Numbered from the stretch's first letter, positions 17,577 through 25,789 are shown. The stretch: 64,000 bases of DNA from Spirillospora albida (GCF_000718255.1 NZ_JOFJ01000005.1:372001-436000), one strand, 5' to 3'. The notes: a model not told the origin generated them from the sequence alone. A program made the numbers and translations.

Positions 17577-18389
17577 GACGGGACGGTTCGGGTCGGCCAC
17601 CCACTCCGACCACGAACCCACGTACAGGGCGGCGGGGATGCCGGCCAGGGTCAGCGCGAGGATCTCGTGGGCGGCGGTCACCCCGGAGCCGCAGTACGCG
17701 CCGACGTCGATGGCGTCGGTGGCGCCGAGTCCGGCGAAGCGCTCACGCAGGAGCTCCGGGGGCAGGAAGCGCCCGTCCACCCCGACGTTGCCGGACGTGG
17801 GGGCGTTCTTCGCGCCCGGCACGTGCCCGGCGACCGGGTCGACGGGCTCCTGCTCGCCCCGGTACCGCTCGGCGGCGCGGGCGTCCAGCAGCACCCCGGC
17901 GGCGGCGACCGCCGCGGCGCCGTCCGCGTCGAGGACGGGAAGGCCGCCCGGAGCCGCGATGAACGAGCCCGGCTTCACGTCGGGTTCCGCCGTCGTCACC
18001 GGCAGGCCCGCGCCCGACCAGGCGCGGTAGCCCCCGTCCAGGACGCGGACGCGGTCGTGCCCGAAGTACCGCAGCGTCCACCACAGCCGCGCGGCGGCGG
18101 TCGAGTCGGCGTCGTCGTACACGATCACGAGATCGTCCGCGGACACGCCGGCGCCGCGCATCGCGGCCTCGAACACGGCGGGCTCGGGCAGCGGATGCCG
18201 CCCGCCCCGGCCGGGCGGCCCGGCCACGTCCCGGTCCAGGTCGATGAAGACCGCGCCGGGCAGATGGCCCTTGCGGTAGGACTCGATCCCCGGCGGCCCC
18301 GCCAGATGCCACCGCACGTCCAGCAGGACCGGCACGGGCCGCCGCCGGAGCAGCGGGGCGAGCGCGGCCGCTTCGATGAGAGGGTGCAC
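17559..18389 (-). CDS. sseA: Thiosulfate/3-mercaptopyruvate sulfurtransferase
   Basis: A 276-residue two-domain rhodanese. The N-terminal, non-catalytic domain shows VLLDVRWHL and GHLPGAVFIDLD; the C-terminal domain carries the active-site loop CGSGVTA with Cys233. It transfers sulfane sulfur from thiosulfate or mercaptopyruvate to an acceptor in sulfur and cyanide metabolism. The GTG at 18389 gives the usual N-terminus; in-frame codons further upstream have no support. Its 3' end is duplicated in tandem (see the repeat at 17507-17576). Confidence 0.92.
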   Translation of the reverse strand: MHPLIEAAALAPLLRRRPVPVLLDVRWHLAGPPGIESYRKGHLPGAVFIDLDRDVAGPPGRGGRHPLPEPAVFEAAMRGAGVSADDLVIVYDDADSTAAARLWWTLRYFGHDRVRVLDGGYRAWSGAGLPVTTAEPDVKPGSFIAAPGGLPVLDADGAAAVAAAGVLLDARAAERYRGEQEPVDPVAGHVPGAKNAPTSGNVGVDGRFLPPELLRERFAGLGATDAIDVGAYCGSGVTAAHEILALTLAGIPAALYVGSWSEWVADPNRPVAVGDG

Positions 18390-18490
18390 ATCGCCAGTCT
18401 GACCGGGGTCGCCCCGATTAGGGAGGGGCGAAGTCGGGTCGATCACGAGTCCGCAGCTTACGCGGCGGAAGACGGCCGGCCGGGCACGCG

Positions 18491-19606
18491 TCAGGGGCGT
18501 GTCACGGTCAGCAGCGGGACGAGCAGCTCCGCCGGCACGAGCGATCCGTGCATGCCGACCATCCGGGTCAGCCACGGCTCCCGCTCGGTCGCGACGATCG
18601 CGAGGCCGGTGTGCGGGACGGCGACGACGTCGCCGATCCGCTCCGCCATCCCGGGCGCCATCGGGCCGAACCAGCCCGCGCCGATCGCCTCGTCCCGCGA
18701 CACGACCCACGCGCGGTCGCCCAGGAGAGCCGACCAGGCCGCCAGGACGTCGTCCCGCGCGCCCGGCTCGGCGTACACGTACCGGCAGCGCGCGTCGCCG
18801 CCGAGCAGCGCCACGCCCGCGCCCAGCTCCGGCGTCGTGTCGACGTCGACGCGCTCGGACGGGTCGATCATGCCGTGGTCGGCCGTCACGTGCAGCGCGG
18901 ACCCGGCGGGCAGGACGGCCGCGAGCCGCTGCGCGAGGACGTCCACGAAACGGAGCTGGTGCCGCCATTCGGCGGACGCGACGCCGTACCGGTGCCCGGT
19001 CGAGTCGAGGTCGGCGTGGTAGACGGTCGTGTAGGCGCGGTCGCCGCGCCGCAGGGCGGCCTCGGCGCGGCCCACGAGCTGGCCGAGGGTGTTCGCGGGC
19101 TCGTACGCGGCGCCGCGGGTGGTGGCGACGCTCAGCCCGGTGCCCCGGTACAGGCCGTTCGCGACGTACACGACCTCGACGCCCGCCGCCGCGGCCCGGT
19201 CGTACACCGTCCGGGCGGGCTGGAACGCCGCCGGGTCGACCTCGCCCTCCCAGCGCAGGCAGTTGATGAGCCGCCCGGTGCCGGGAAGCGCGACCTGGAC
19301 GCCGAGGAGGCCGTGCCCGCCCGGCGGGAGGCCCGTCCCGAGCGACCCCAGGCTCGTCACCGTCGTCGCGGGGAACCCGGCCGTCAGCGAGGTGCCGTCC
19401 ATGCCGTTCAGGAACGGCGCCTCGTCGGGGTGGGCGCGCAGCTGCTCCCAGCCGAGCCCGTCCACGATCAGGACGCATACGCGGGGCAGGACCGGGAGGT
19501 CGAGGACGTTCCGGGCGTCCGGCACCCCGAGGGCGCCCAGCACCGAGGCGGACAGGTCCGCGAGCGCGCCCGTCCCGTAGCGGGGGGCCTCCGGCGCGGC
19601 CGTCAC
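18491..19606 (-). CDS. Alkaline-phosphatase-superfamily phosphodiesterase/nucleotide pyrophosphatase
   Basis: 371 residues of the type I phosphodiesterase/nucleotide pyrophosphatase family. Metal ligands are visible in VLIVDGLGWE, in GFPATTVTS (the Thr nucleophile), in HADLDSTGHRYG and in HVTADHGMIDP. It probably hydrolyses nucleotide or other phosphodiesters in the cytoplasm, as no signal peptide is present. The GTG start overlaps the stop of the upstream DUF5998 gene by four bases, so the pair is co-translated. The same pairing is familiar in other actinomycetes, although its biological role is not established. Confidence 0.9.
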   Translation of the reverse strand: MTAAPEAPRYGTGALADLSASVLGALGVPDARNVLDLPVLPRVCVLIVDGLGWEQLRAHPDEAPFLNGMDGTSLTAGFPATTVTSLGSLGTGLPPGGHGLLGVQVALPGTGRLINCLRWEGEVDPAAFQPARTVYDRAAAAGVEVVYVANGLYRGTGLSVATTRGAAYEPANTLGQLVGRAEAALRRGDRAYTTVYHADLDSTGHRYGVASAEWRHQLRFVDVLAQRLAAVLPAGSALHVTADHGMIDPSERVDVDTTPELGAGVALLGGDARCRYVYAEPGARDDVLAAWSALLGDRAWVVSRDEAIGAGWFGPMAPGMAERIGDVVAVPHTGLAIVATEREPWLTRMVGMHGSLVPAELLVPLLTVTRP

Positions 19607-20184
19607 CGTGCCGTCGCCGCGGAGAGCTCCCGCGCGAACGCCAGCACGTTCGCGACCGCCTCGGCGCCGTCGGCGGCCTCGCTGACCCGCAGCGACAGGT
19701 CGTCGGCGGTCACGCTGCCGGTGTAGCCGTGGTCGGCGTCGCAGCTCTCGTCGCCGCAGGTCGCGGGCTCAAGGTCGATGTGGGCGATCGCGCCCCACCC
19801 GATCGTCAGGACGACCTCCGTCGGCGGCATCCCCGGCACGTACGACGCGGGGTCGGGGACGACGCGGGTCACCGCCACCGACTGGACCCGGTGCAGCTTC
19901 ACCGCCTCCGTCGTCGTGGACGCGTGCGGCTGCGCCACCCCCTCGCCCGGCGGGTGCTCGTCTGTGTGGCACACCAGCAGCCGGCCCGCGGTCAGCACCA
20001 GCACGGTCACGTGCCGGCGCACCTCCATCGCGGGATCGAACGTCGCCTCGTGGTGCACCACGTACGCGACGACGGGCTCGTCCTCGATGGCCGACTCGAC
20101 CGCGTCCGCCACCAGGGCGGGGTAGTAGCCGCTGCGCTCGATGGCCGTGCGGAGGCCGTGGCCGGTCGCTCGGGTTTCCCTCAT
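19603..20184 (-). CDS. DUF5998 family protein
   Basis: A 193-residue cytoplasmic protein. Recognisable parts are the GHGLRTAIERSGYYPALVADAV opening (written here in one family-typical run of 22 split as GHGLRTAIERSG and YYPALVADAV), a central beta region AYVVHHEATFDP and RHVTVLVLTAGRLLVCHTDEH, and a late CGDESCDADHGYTG cysteine/acidic patch that could bind metal. The beta part is PH-like in pattern. The function is unknown. The start ATG 20184 precedes MRETRATG. It is translationally coupled to the phosphodiesterase gene downstream, which suggests that the products work together. Confidence 0.8.
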   Translation of the reverse strand: MRETRATGHGLRTAIERSGYYPALVADAVESAIEDEPVVAYVVHHEATFDPAMEVRRHVTVLVLTAGRLLVCHTDEHPPGEGVAQPHASTTTEAVKLHRVQSVAVTRVVPDPASYVPGMPPTEVVLTIGWGAIAHIDLEPATCGDESCDADHGYTGSVTADDLSLRVSEAADGAEAVANVLAFARELSAATAR

Positions 20185-20277
20185 GGTCCCATCCTGCCCT
20201 GTCCGGGGCGGGCCGCGCACATGACGGCCCCGGACACGGTGTGATGGCCGGGGCGTTCCCCGGGGTAGGGGGAGGAC

Positions 20278-20526
20278 ATGGAGAAAGATCCGCTGCCGCA
20301 CCCGCGCCCGGTGCCGCCGCCCACCCCGGACCCGGCGCCCGCCCCGGAGCCCCTGGTGCCGCCGATGGAGCCGCCGAAGCCCGCGCCGCAGCCTCCCGGC
20401 CCGGTGCCGCCCGGCCCGGCACCCGATCCGATTCCACCGGGCCCGCCACCCGAGCCCACACCGCCGGGACCGGCACCGGACCCGGTCCCGCCGACGCCGG
20501 CGCCCTCCCCGGGGCCGCCCAGCTGA
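20278..20526 (+). CDS. Proline-rich 82-residue protein
   Basis: A small protein that is mostly Pro, with Ala, Glu, Asp and Gly. PPGPAPDP, PPGPPPEP and PTPPGPAPDPV units give an irregular 8-10-residue periodicity and probably an extended polyproline II rod. It has no signal peptide, membrane segment or cysteine. A strong GGGGGAGG site three bases before the ATG supports translation, and it lies alone on the plus strand between two minus-strand genes. Runs of PPP (three or fewer) make translation dependent on elongation factor P. It could also be chance coding potential of GC-rich DNA, so confidence is moderate. No function is assigned. Confidence 0.55.
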   Translation: MEKDPLPHPRPVPPPTPDPAPAPEPLVPPMEPPKPAPQPPGPVPPGPAPDPIPPGPPPEPTPPGPAPDPVPPTPAPSPGPPS

Positions 20527-20562
20527 GAGGGCTGCGCCCGGCCCTTGCCCGGACGCCCCCGC

Positions 20563-23007
20563 TCAGCGGAGGCGGCGGGGCGCCAGTTCCGTCCGCGGAC
20601 CCGGGGGGCGCTTCAGGGTCAGCTGCACGCGCTGGACGGTGACACCCGAGCCGTCCGCCATCACGGGGTCGAGCTCCAGGCGGGCGGTCTCCGGCAGGTC
20701 GTACGCGAGATGCGATACGCGCAGGAGGAGGTCCTCCAGGGCGGGCACGTGGACCGGCTCGGCGCCGCGATGGCCGAGCAGCAGCGGCGCCGTGCGGATC
20801 GCCCTGACCAGCTCCGCCGCGTCCACGTCGGTGAGCGGCGCGAGCCGGTAGGCCCGGTCGTCGAGGAGCGCGGCGGTCTCGTCGGCGAGGCCGAACGAGA
20901 CGATCGAGCCGAACGACGGGTCCTCCATGGCCACGACGCGGATCGGGACGCCGCCGCGCGGCGCGTCCACGACCTCGACGCCGTAGCAGGCGAGGAGCTC
21001 GGCGGCCTGCGCGGGAGTGGCCTCCACCGGCCCGCCGTCCGCGAGCCAGCCCGTGACGAGGGCGCGGGCGCGGTGCCGGTCGATGTCCTCGTGCTCCGGG
21101 ACGCGCCCCGACGGGCGCTGCCGCCACTGCGCGTACCGGACCGCGTACGCGAGGGCGCGGACGGCGTCCTCCGGCGCGGGATAGGACGGCACGGACCCCT
21201 CGGCGGGCATCCCGTCCGGCCCGGTGACCCGCAGCTCGGCGGGCATCCCCTTGAGGCCCAGATAGGTCGCGACGATCGGCTTGTCGCCGGACGCCGCGAG
21301 CCGGAGCATCTGCTGCGGGACCCGGACGTCGTAGCCGCCGATGGTCGGCGGGGTGAACAGCACGACGACCGCGTCGACCTCGTCGTCGCGCAGCGCCTTC
21401 GCCAGCGCCTCCTCGAACTCGTCGGCGCCCGCGCTCGGCCCCAGGTCGACCGGCGGCCGCACCGCCAGGCCGTGCGCGACCGCGGCGTCCTGCGCGAGGA
21501 GCCCCAGCGAGTCGGAGTTGTCGATGATCGCGACGCGGTCGCCGGCCGGGAGCGGCTGGTAGGCGAGCAGCTGCGCGACGTCGAACAGCTCGGACAGGTC
21601 CTCCACCCGGATCACGCCGGCCTGCGCGAATAGCGCGCTGACGGCGTGGTCGGGCAGGCTCAGCGCCTGCGCGGCGTGGCCGAGCGGGATGCCCTGCGTG
21701 CTGCGCCCGCTCTTGACCGCGACGATCGGCTTGCGCCGCCCCAGCCGGCGGGCCAGCCGCGCGAACTTGCGCGGGTTGCCCAGCGACTCCAGGTAGAGCA
21801 GGACGGCCTTGGTGGCCGGGTCCTCCTCCCAGTACTGCATCAGGTCGTTGCCCGAGACGTCCGCGCGGTTCCCGGCGGACACGAACGTGGAGAGGCCGAG
21901 GCCGCGCTCCGCCGTCCGCTGGAGGATCGCGATGCCGAGCGCGCCCGACTGCGAGAAGAAGCCCACGGGGCCGCGTCCGGGCATGGTCGGCGCCAGGGTC
22001 GCGTTCAGCCGGACGTCCGCGTCGGTGTTGGCGATGCCGAGGCAGTTGGGGCCGACGACCCGCATCCCGTACGCGCGGGCGAGGCGGACCAGCTCCTCCT
22101 GGCTCGCCCGGCCCTCCGCGCCCGTCTCGCCGAAGCCGGACGACACGACGACCAGGCCGCGCACGCCCTTCCCCGCGCACTGCTCCACGACGTCCTGGAC
22201 GGCGGCCTTCCGGACCGACACGACCGCGAGGTCCACATCGTCCGGGATCTCCAGGACCGACGCGTACGCCCGGACCCCCGCCACCGCGATCGCCGTCGGA
22301 TGCACCGGGTACACCGGGCCCGTGAAGTCGCCGCCCAGCAGGTTCCGCAGCACGGTCTGGCCCACGCTGTGCTCCGCGCGGCTCGCGCCGATCACCGCCA
22401 CCGACCGGGGGAACAGCAGCCGCTGGATCGAGCGGGACTCCGCCCGGTGCTCCCGCGCCGACGTCACCTCCACCGACGTCTCCGTCGGCTCCAGGTCGAG
22501 GACGAGTTCGATCACGCCCTCCTCGAACCGCTGCTCCGCCCGGTACCCCGCGTCCCGGAACACCCGCGTCATCCGCCGGTTGTCGGGCAGGACGCTCGCC
22601 ACGAACCGGGCCAGGCCCCGCTCCCGCGCCGCCGCCGCGATGTGCTCCAGCAGCACCGCGCCCAGCCCGCGGCCCTGGTGCGCGTCCTCCACCAGGAACG
22701 CGACCTCGGCCGTCCGCGGGCGGTCCGGCAGCGTCTCGTAGCCGACGACCGCCACCATCTCCCCCGCGATCGTCGCGATCAGCGCCGCCCGCCGATCATG
22801 GTCCACGGACGTGAAGTGCTCGATCTCACGCTCCGTGAGCCGCGGCCGCGGCGAGAAGAACCGGTAGTAGATCGTTTCGGGCGACAGGCGCGCGTAGAAG
22901 ACGCGCAGGAGGTCGGCGTCTTCGGGCCTGATCGGCCGCAGATGGGCCGTTCCGCCGTCACTGAGGACGACGTCGGCCTCCCACTGGTCGGGATAACCCT
23001 CGGTCAC
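20563..23007 (-). CDS. GNAT acetyltransferase fused to ADP-forming acyl-CoA ligase (Pat-like)
   Basis: About 814 residues. Residues about 10-165 are a GNAT N-acetyltransferase, with the acetyl-CoA loop in EDAHQGRGLGAVLLEHI. The rest is an NDP-forming acyl-CoA synthetase: a CoA-binding Rossmann domain (VAVIGASRAEHSVGQTV), ligase domains (SQSGALGIAIL) and an ATP-grasp-like C-terminus. Such fusions include lysine acetyltransferases of the Pat type that modify acyl-CoA synthetases. Where active ligases have an SHTG-type segment this one reads PLGHAAQALSLPDHAV, so ligase activity is uncertain. The GTG at 23007 follows a leaderless -10. An ATP-grasp role is inferred from family architecture. Confidence 0.9.
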   Translation of the reverse strand: MTEGYPDQWEADVVLSDGGTAHLRPIRPEDADLLRVFYARLSPETIYYRFFSPRPRLTEREIEHFTSVDHDRRAALIATIAGEMVAVVGYETLPDRPRTAEVAFLVEDAHQGRGLGAVLLEHIAAAARERGLARFVASVLPDNRRMTRVFRDAGYRAEQRFEEGVIELVLDLEPTETSVEVTSAREHRAESRSIQRLLFPRSVAVIGASRAEHSVGQTVLRNLLGGDFTGPVYPVHPTAIAVAGVRAYASVLEIPDDVDLAVVSVRKAAVQDVVEQCAGKGVRGLVVVSSGFGETGAEGRASQEELVRLARAYGMRVVGPNCLGIANTDADVRLNATLAPTMPGRGPVGFFSQSGALGIAILQRTAERGLGLSTFVSAGNRADVSGNDLMQYWEEDPATKAVLLYLESLGNPRKFARLARRLGRRKPIVAVKSGRSTQGIPLGHAAQALSLPDHAVSALFAQAGVIRVEDLSELFDVAQLLAYQPLPAGDRVAIIDNSDSLGLLAQDAAVAHGLAVRPPVDLGPSAGADEFEEALAKALRDDEVDAVVVLFTPPTIGGYDVRVPQQMLRLAASGDKPIVATYLGLKGMPAELRVTGPDGMPAEGSVPSYPAPEDAVRALAYAVRYAQWRQRPSGRVPEHEDIDRHRARALVTGWLADGGPVEATPAQAAELLACYGVEVVDAPRGGVPIRVVAMEDPSFGSIVSFGLADETAALLDDRAYRLAPLTDVDAAELVRAIRTAPLLLGHRGAEPVHVPALEDLLLRVSHLAYDLPETARLELDPVMADGSGVTVQRVQLTLKRPPGPRTELAPRRLR

Positions 23008-23014
23008 CCAACCG

Positions 23015-23020
23015 AGGGTA
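23015..23020 (-). promoter_or_regulatory. Leaderless -10 element of the GNAT-ligase gene
   Basis: On the minus strand TACCCT ends seven bases before the GTG at 23007, and no Shine-Dalgarno lies between. This matches the TANNNT-plus-6-to-8-bases arrangement of leaderless actinobacterial transcripts and supports the 23007 start. Confidence 0.5.
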
Positions 23021-23173
23021 GAGCACACCGCGTGGCGGGCCCGTGCCTCGAAAAACGCGGCTTCCGCGGTTTCGCTGCGCGTTCGAGACCTAATCGGGGG
23101 TCAAGAGCTGTTACGGTCGTCCACAGTCCAGGATGCCGCTCGCGCGGGCCGTGTTGATCGAGGTGATGACTCC

Positions 23174-24100
23174 ATGACGCGCGTGGTCGTGGTCGGCGAT
23201 CTCATGACAGACACCGTGGCGCGAGCCGCGTACCCCCTGGCGAAGGGCAGCGACACGCCCGCCGCCGTGACGACCCATGGAGGAGGCTCCGGCGCCAACG
23301 TGGCGTCCTGGCTCGCCATCGAGGGCATCGACGTCGCCTTCGTCGGACGCCGCGGCTCCGACATCGCGGGCCGCAACAGGGACATGGAGCTGATGGGGTA
23401 CGGCGTCGACGCCCGCCTCGTCATGGACCAGGAGCGCCCCACCGGAACCTGCGTGGTCCTCGTCACCCACAAGGGCGACCGCACCATGCTGTCGGACCCG
23501 GGCGCCAACGCCGCGCTCCTCCCCGAGGACATCGAGCGCTGCAAGGACCTCTTCTCGCAGGGCACCCACCTGCACCTCTCCGGCTACTCGCTGATCAACG
23601 AGGGGTCACGCAAGGCGGCCACCCACACCCTCGACATCGCCCGCAAGGCCCAGATGTCGATCTCCGTGGACGGCGGCTCGTCCTCCCCGCTCAAGCGGAT
23701 GGGCGCCGAGCCGTTCCTGGAGTGGACGCAGGGCGCCCGCCTGCTGGTGGTCACGTTGAAGGAGGCCGAGGTCCTCACCGGCCGCGACACGCCTGACCAG
23801 GCCGCCAAGGTGCTCACCGCCTGGTACCCCCAGGTCGTGATCAACACGGCCGAGGACGGCGCCCACTGGTACACCAACGGCCGCCCCGAGCCCGTCACGG
23901 TCACCGCCGAACCGGTCGAGAAGGTCATCGACGGCACCGGCGCCGGGGACGCGTTCGTCGCCGGCTTCCTGCCCCCGTGGCTGGACGGCAAGCAGCCCGC
24001 CGACGCCCTGACCGCCGGCCTGCGCCTCTCCGCCCGCGCCATGCAGCACCTGGGCGCGCGGCCCACCCTCGACGTGGTCGACAACCAGATCAAGAGCTAG
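23174..24100 (+). CDS. PfkB-family sugar or nucleoside kinase
   Basis: 308 residues of the ribokinase/PfkB family. The N-terminal VVVGDLMTD and GGGSGANVASWLA (first PfkB signature region) are clear, and the C-terminal signature DGTGAGDAFVAGF carries the catalytic Asp and anion hole. The substrate cannot be deduced; ribokinase, adenosine kinase and sulfofructose kinase types all share these motifs. The ATG lies close to 'gaggtgatgactcc', a moderate ribosome-binding site. It converges with the LysR gene. Confidence 0.88.
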   Translation: MTRVVVVGDLMTDTVARAAYPLAKGSDTPAAVTTHGGGSGANVASWLAIEGIDVAFVGRRGSDIAGRNRDMELMGYGVDARLVMDQERPTGTCVVLVTHKGDRTMLSDPGANAALLPEDIERCKDLFSQGTHLHLSGYSLINEGSRKAATHTLDIARKAQMSISVDGGSSSPLKRMGAEPFLEWTQGARLLVVTLKEAEVLTGRDTPDQAAKVLTAWYPQVVINTAEDGAHWYTNGRPEPVTVTAEPVEKVIDGTGAGDAFVAGFLPPWLDGKQPADALTAGLRLSARAMQHLGARPTLDVVDNQIKS

Positions 24101-24130
24101 CTCAGCCCGCGGGCGCTCCTCGAGCCCCCT

Positions 24131-24146
24131 GACCGGTGGCCCGGTC
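24131..24146 (-). terminator. Possible terminator between pfkB-like and lysR genes
   Basis: GACCGG-TGGC-CCGGTC is a 6-bp hairpin in the 50-base gap between two convergent genes. It is short, so the call is weak. Confidence 0.4.
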
Positions 24147-24150
24147 CGGT

Positions 24151-25188
24151 TCAGGCGAGGGGGGTGTAGGTGCGGACGTCCTCCTGGACGGCCGCCCATA
24201 GGCGGTTCAGCGGGTGGCCCGCGTCGTAGCGTTCCAGGTCGGCCCGCCGGACGAAGGCGCCCGTCATCAGCTCCGCCTTCGGCTCCAGGTCGTCGTGGAG
24301 GGCGATCGTCCGCAGGGACGGCCCGTCCGGGTCGTCCCGTCCGGCCATGCCGCGCCCGATGGAGCCGGTGACGATCATGCAGCCGCGGACGAAGCCCGAC
24401 TTCAGGAGCGACAGCCCGTACCGGACGTCGTCGATGTCGGCGACCACGTTCAGGCGCTCGCGGTAGTTCGGCCCGTACCAGGTGCCGAGCAGGTCGGCGA
24501 CGAGCCCCGCGGGCGGCAGGACCAGCGGCACTCCGGCGAGCCGGCTGGTCTCGACCGGCGTGTCCGGGAGCTCCCCCTCCGGCAGGTTCGTCAGCAGCAG
24601 CGCGCGGCCCCGCGCGTACTCGATGACCTCGTACTCCTTCAGCCGGAGGTCGCCCTCCGGCGTGCTGACGATGCTGCCGCACACGAGGTCGACCTGCCGC
24701 GTCTCCAGCCGTGACCACAGGTCCTTCGTCCGGACGTGGGCGACCTTGAACTCGACCTCCCGCTGGTGGAACTCCTCCGACACCCGCCGCCAGGCCCGCG
24801 ACACGATCGGCAGCGTGAACTCGGTCGTCCCCACGGTCAGCATGCGGCCGAGGCGCCGGCGGCTCAGATGCACGGACTCGAGCCAGGCGGCGAACGTCGT
24901 CCGGGCGAGCTCCACGGTCGACTCCCCCGTCGGCGTGAACAGGAAGTCCTTGCCGCGCCCCTGCCGGATGGTCAGGACCTCCCCGCACAGGGCCTGGCTA
25001 TTGCGGTTCAGGGTGTCGAGCTGCTTCTGCACGCTCGACTGCTCGCGTCCGAGGACCCTGGCGGCCCGCAGCGCCGACCCCGTCTCGTGCACGACGAGCA
25101 ACGTCCGCAGCTGGTCGAACGTCGTGTCGAGCAGCCCGGACGGGCAGTCCAGGAGTGCGTCGAGGGAGGGGGACACGGGGAGGGACAT
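24151..25188 (-). CDS. LysR-family transcriptional regulator
   Basis: 345 residues. The winged helix-turn-helix occupies residues about 20-85 (FDQLRTLLVVHETGSALRAARVLGREQSSVQKQLDTL, quoted in parts: LRTLLVVHETGSALRAA and VLGREQSSVQKQL). The rest is a periplasmic-binding-like effector domain (MLTVGTTEFTLPIVSRAW; QVDLVCGSI). The recognition helix differs from classical LysR (a Q-S-S-V-Q-K core). ATG 25188 follows AGGTAG. It is divergent from a 46-codon gene; the shared, unusually AT-rich 155-base region holds two perfect palindromes, which suggests it regulates itself and the small gene. The ligand is unknown. Confidence 0.88.
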   Translation of the reverse strand: MSLPVSPSLDALLDCPSGLLDTTFDQLRTLLVVHETGSALRAARVLGREQSSVQKQLDTLNRNSQALCGEVLTIRQGRGKDFLFTPTGESTVELARTTFAAWLESVHLSRRRLGRMLTVGTTEFTLPIVSRAWRRVSEEFHQREVEFKVAHVRTKDLWSRLETRQVDLVCGSIVSTPEGDLRLKEYEVIEYARGRALLLTNLPEGELPDTPVETSRLAGVPLVLPPAGLVADLLGTWYGPNYRERLNVVADIDDVRYGLSLLKSGFVRGCMIVTGSIGRGMAGRDDPDGPSLRTIALHDDLEPKAELMTGAFVRRADLERYDAGHPLNRLWAAVQEDVRTYTPLA

Positions 25189-25226
25189 TACTACCTGTTC
25201 CAGAAATGGCCGACGGTTCATCCAGG

Positions 25227-25248
25227 CGGGAAATGATGACATTTCCCG
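25227..25248 (+). promoter_or_regulatory. Perfect palindrome upstream of lysR (candidate operator)
   Basis: CGGGAAATG-ATGA-CATTTCCCG has 9-bp arms and a 4-base centre. It lies 39 bases upstream of the LysR start, in a GC-poor stretch. This is long enough and symmetrical enough to bind a dimeric regulator, most simply the adjacent LysR protein. Confidence 0.6.
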
Positions 25249-25282
25249 TTCAACTTATCTCAAGATGTTCTTACAAACAGCT

Positions 25283-25300
25283 GGACACGCATTTGTGTCC
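25283..25300 (+). promoter_or_regulatory. Second palindrome in the lysR/small-gene intergenic region
   Basis: GGACAC-GCATTT-GTGTCC has perfect 6-bp arms and a 6-base spacer, 45 bases before the small gene's GTG. Its centre lies 54 bases from that of the first palindrome (about five helical turns), so both could contact the same oligomer. That is an inference from spacing. Confidence 0.55.
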
Positions 25301-25344
25301 TCTAGAACACTTCCTTCGTCCGTACCGACCGAGGAAGTGCATCC

Positions 25345-25485
25345 GTGAGCCACCCGACCCCCGCCGAACCGGCGCGCCCGGCCGCCCCCGCCAAGATCGT
25401 CGTGGCCGTGCCTCCCACGGATCCCGGCGTGGTCGTCAGGGTCGATCCGGGCGACAGGCTCGTCTACCCGCGCCGCGCGCGCTGA
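25345..25485 (+). CDS. Unknown 46-residue protein divergent from lysR
   Basis: A short gene with a strong GAGGAAG site seven bases before the GTG. The product starts with a Pro/Ala-rich tail (HPTPAEPARPAAPA), then a compact beta-like stretch (KIVVAVPPTDPGVVVRVDPG) and a basic YPRRAR end. It has no Cys and no membrane segment. It faces the LysR gene across the palindromic region, so it is probably its regulated partner. The family was not recognised; it was found by eye because it is too short for most gene finders. The codon third positions are GC-rich, as in genes. Confidence 0.6.
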   Translation: MSHPTPAEPARPAAPAKIVVAVPPTDPGVVVRVDPGDRLVYPRRAR

Positions 25486-25610
25486 CGGCTCACTCCCTCA
25501 CCCGGCCATCATTCCGCCGGGCGCCCGGCCAACCGCTCGGCGCCCGTTCCGGGGCCGTCACGAACCCCCGATCGCCGCGGCCCTTCTCCGCCGCGGCGCG
25601 CGGGCACCTC

Positions 25611-25646
25611 GTCGGCCCGTGCGCGGGGCCGCGCGCACGGGCCGAC
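25611..25646 (+). terminator. 15-bp perfect hairpin
   Basis: GTCGGCCCGTGCGCG and CGCGCACGGGCCGAC pair completely around a 6-base loop (25626-25631). It lies 125 bases after the 46-codon gene and could end its transcript or that of recQ from the other side. It has no U-tract. Confidence 0.6.
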
Positions 25647-25656
25647 CGCAGGAGAA

Positions 25657-25706
25657 GACGGTGCACCGCCCGCGCAACACAGGGGCGCGCGGGCGGCCGC
25701 ACCGTC
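25657..25706 (+). terminator. 18-bp hairpin with a small internal loop
   Basis: GACGGTGC and CCGCCCGCGC (25657-25675) pair with GCGCGGGCGG and GCACCGTC (25687-25706), interrupted by one base on one side and two on the other, around an 11-base loop. It directly follows the hairpin at 25611-25646. It is either a second terminator or part of a structured RNA. Confidence 0.55.
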
Positions 25707-25754
25707 CTCCTCCCCCGGCCCGGAGCCTCCCCTCACCCCGGCCGGGGCGCCCCA

Positions 25755-25769
25755 CCCCGCATGGCGGGG
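25755..25769 (-). terminator. Hairpin after recQ
   Basis: CCCCGC-ATG-GCGGGG lies 20 bases beyond the recQ stop on its downstream side. The stem is short but GC-only, and it is placed where a recQ terminator is expected. Confidence 0.5.
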
Positions 25770-25789
25770 CCGTTCGTTCTGGCGGATGG

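Larger units (their letters stand above)
25486..25789. other. Gene-free 304-base gap with several strong hairpins
   Basis: No coding region on either strand is supported. The gap contains an 8-9-bp hairpin (CGCCGCGGC…GCCGCGGCG around 25574-25599), the two long hairpins listed separately, and the recQ terminator. It separates the 46-codon gene (+) from recQ (-), which converge on it. The amount of structure exceeds what two terminators need. Confidence 0.6.
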
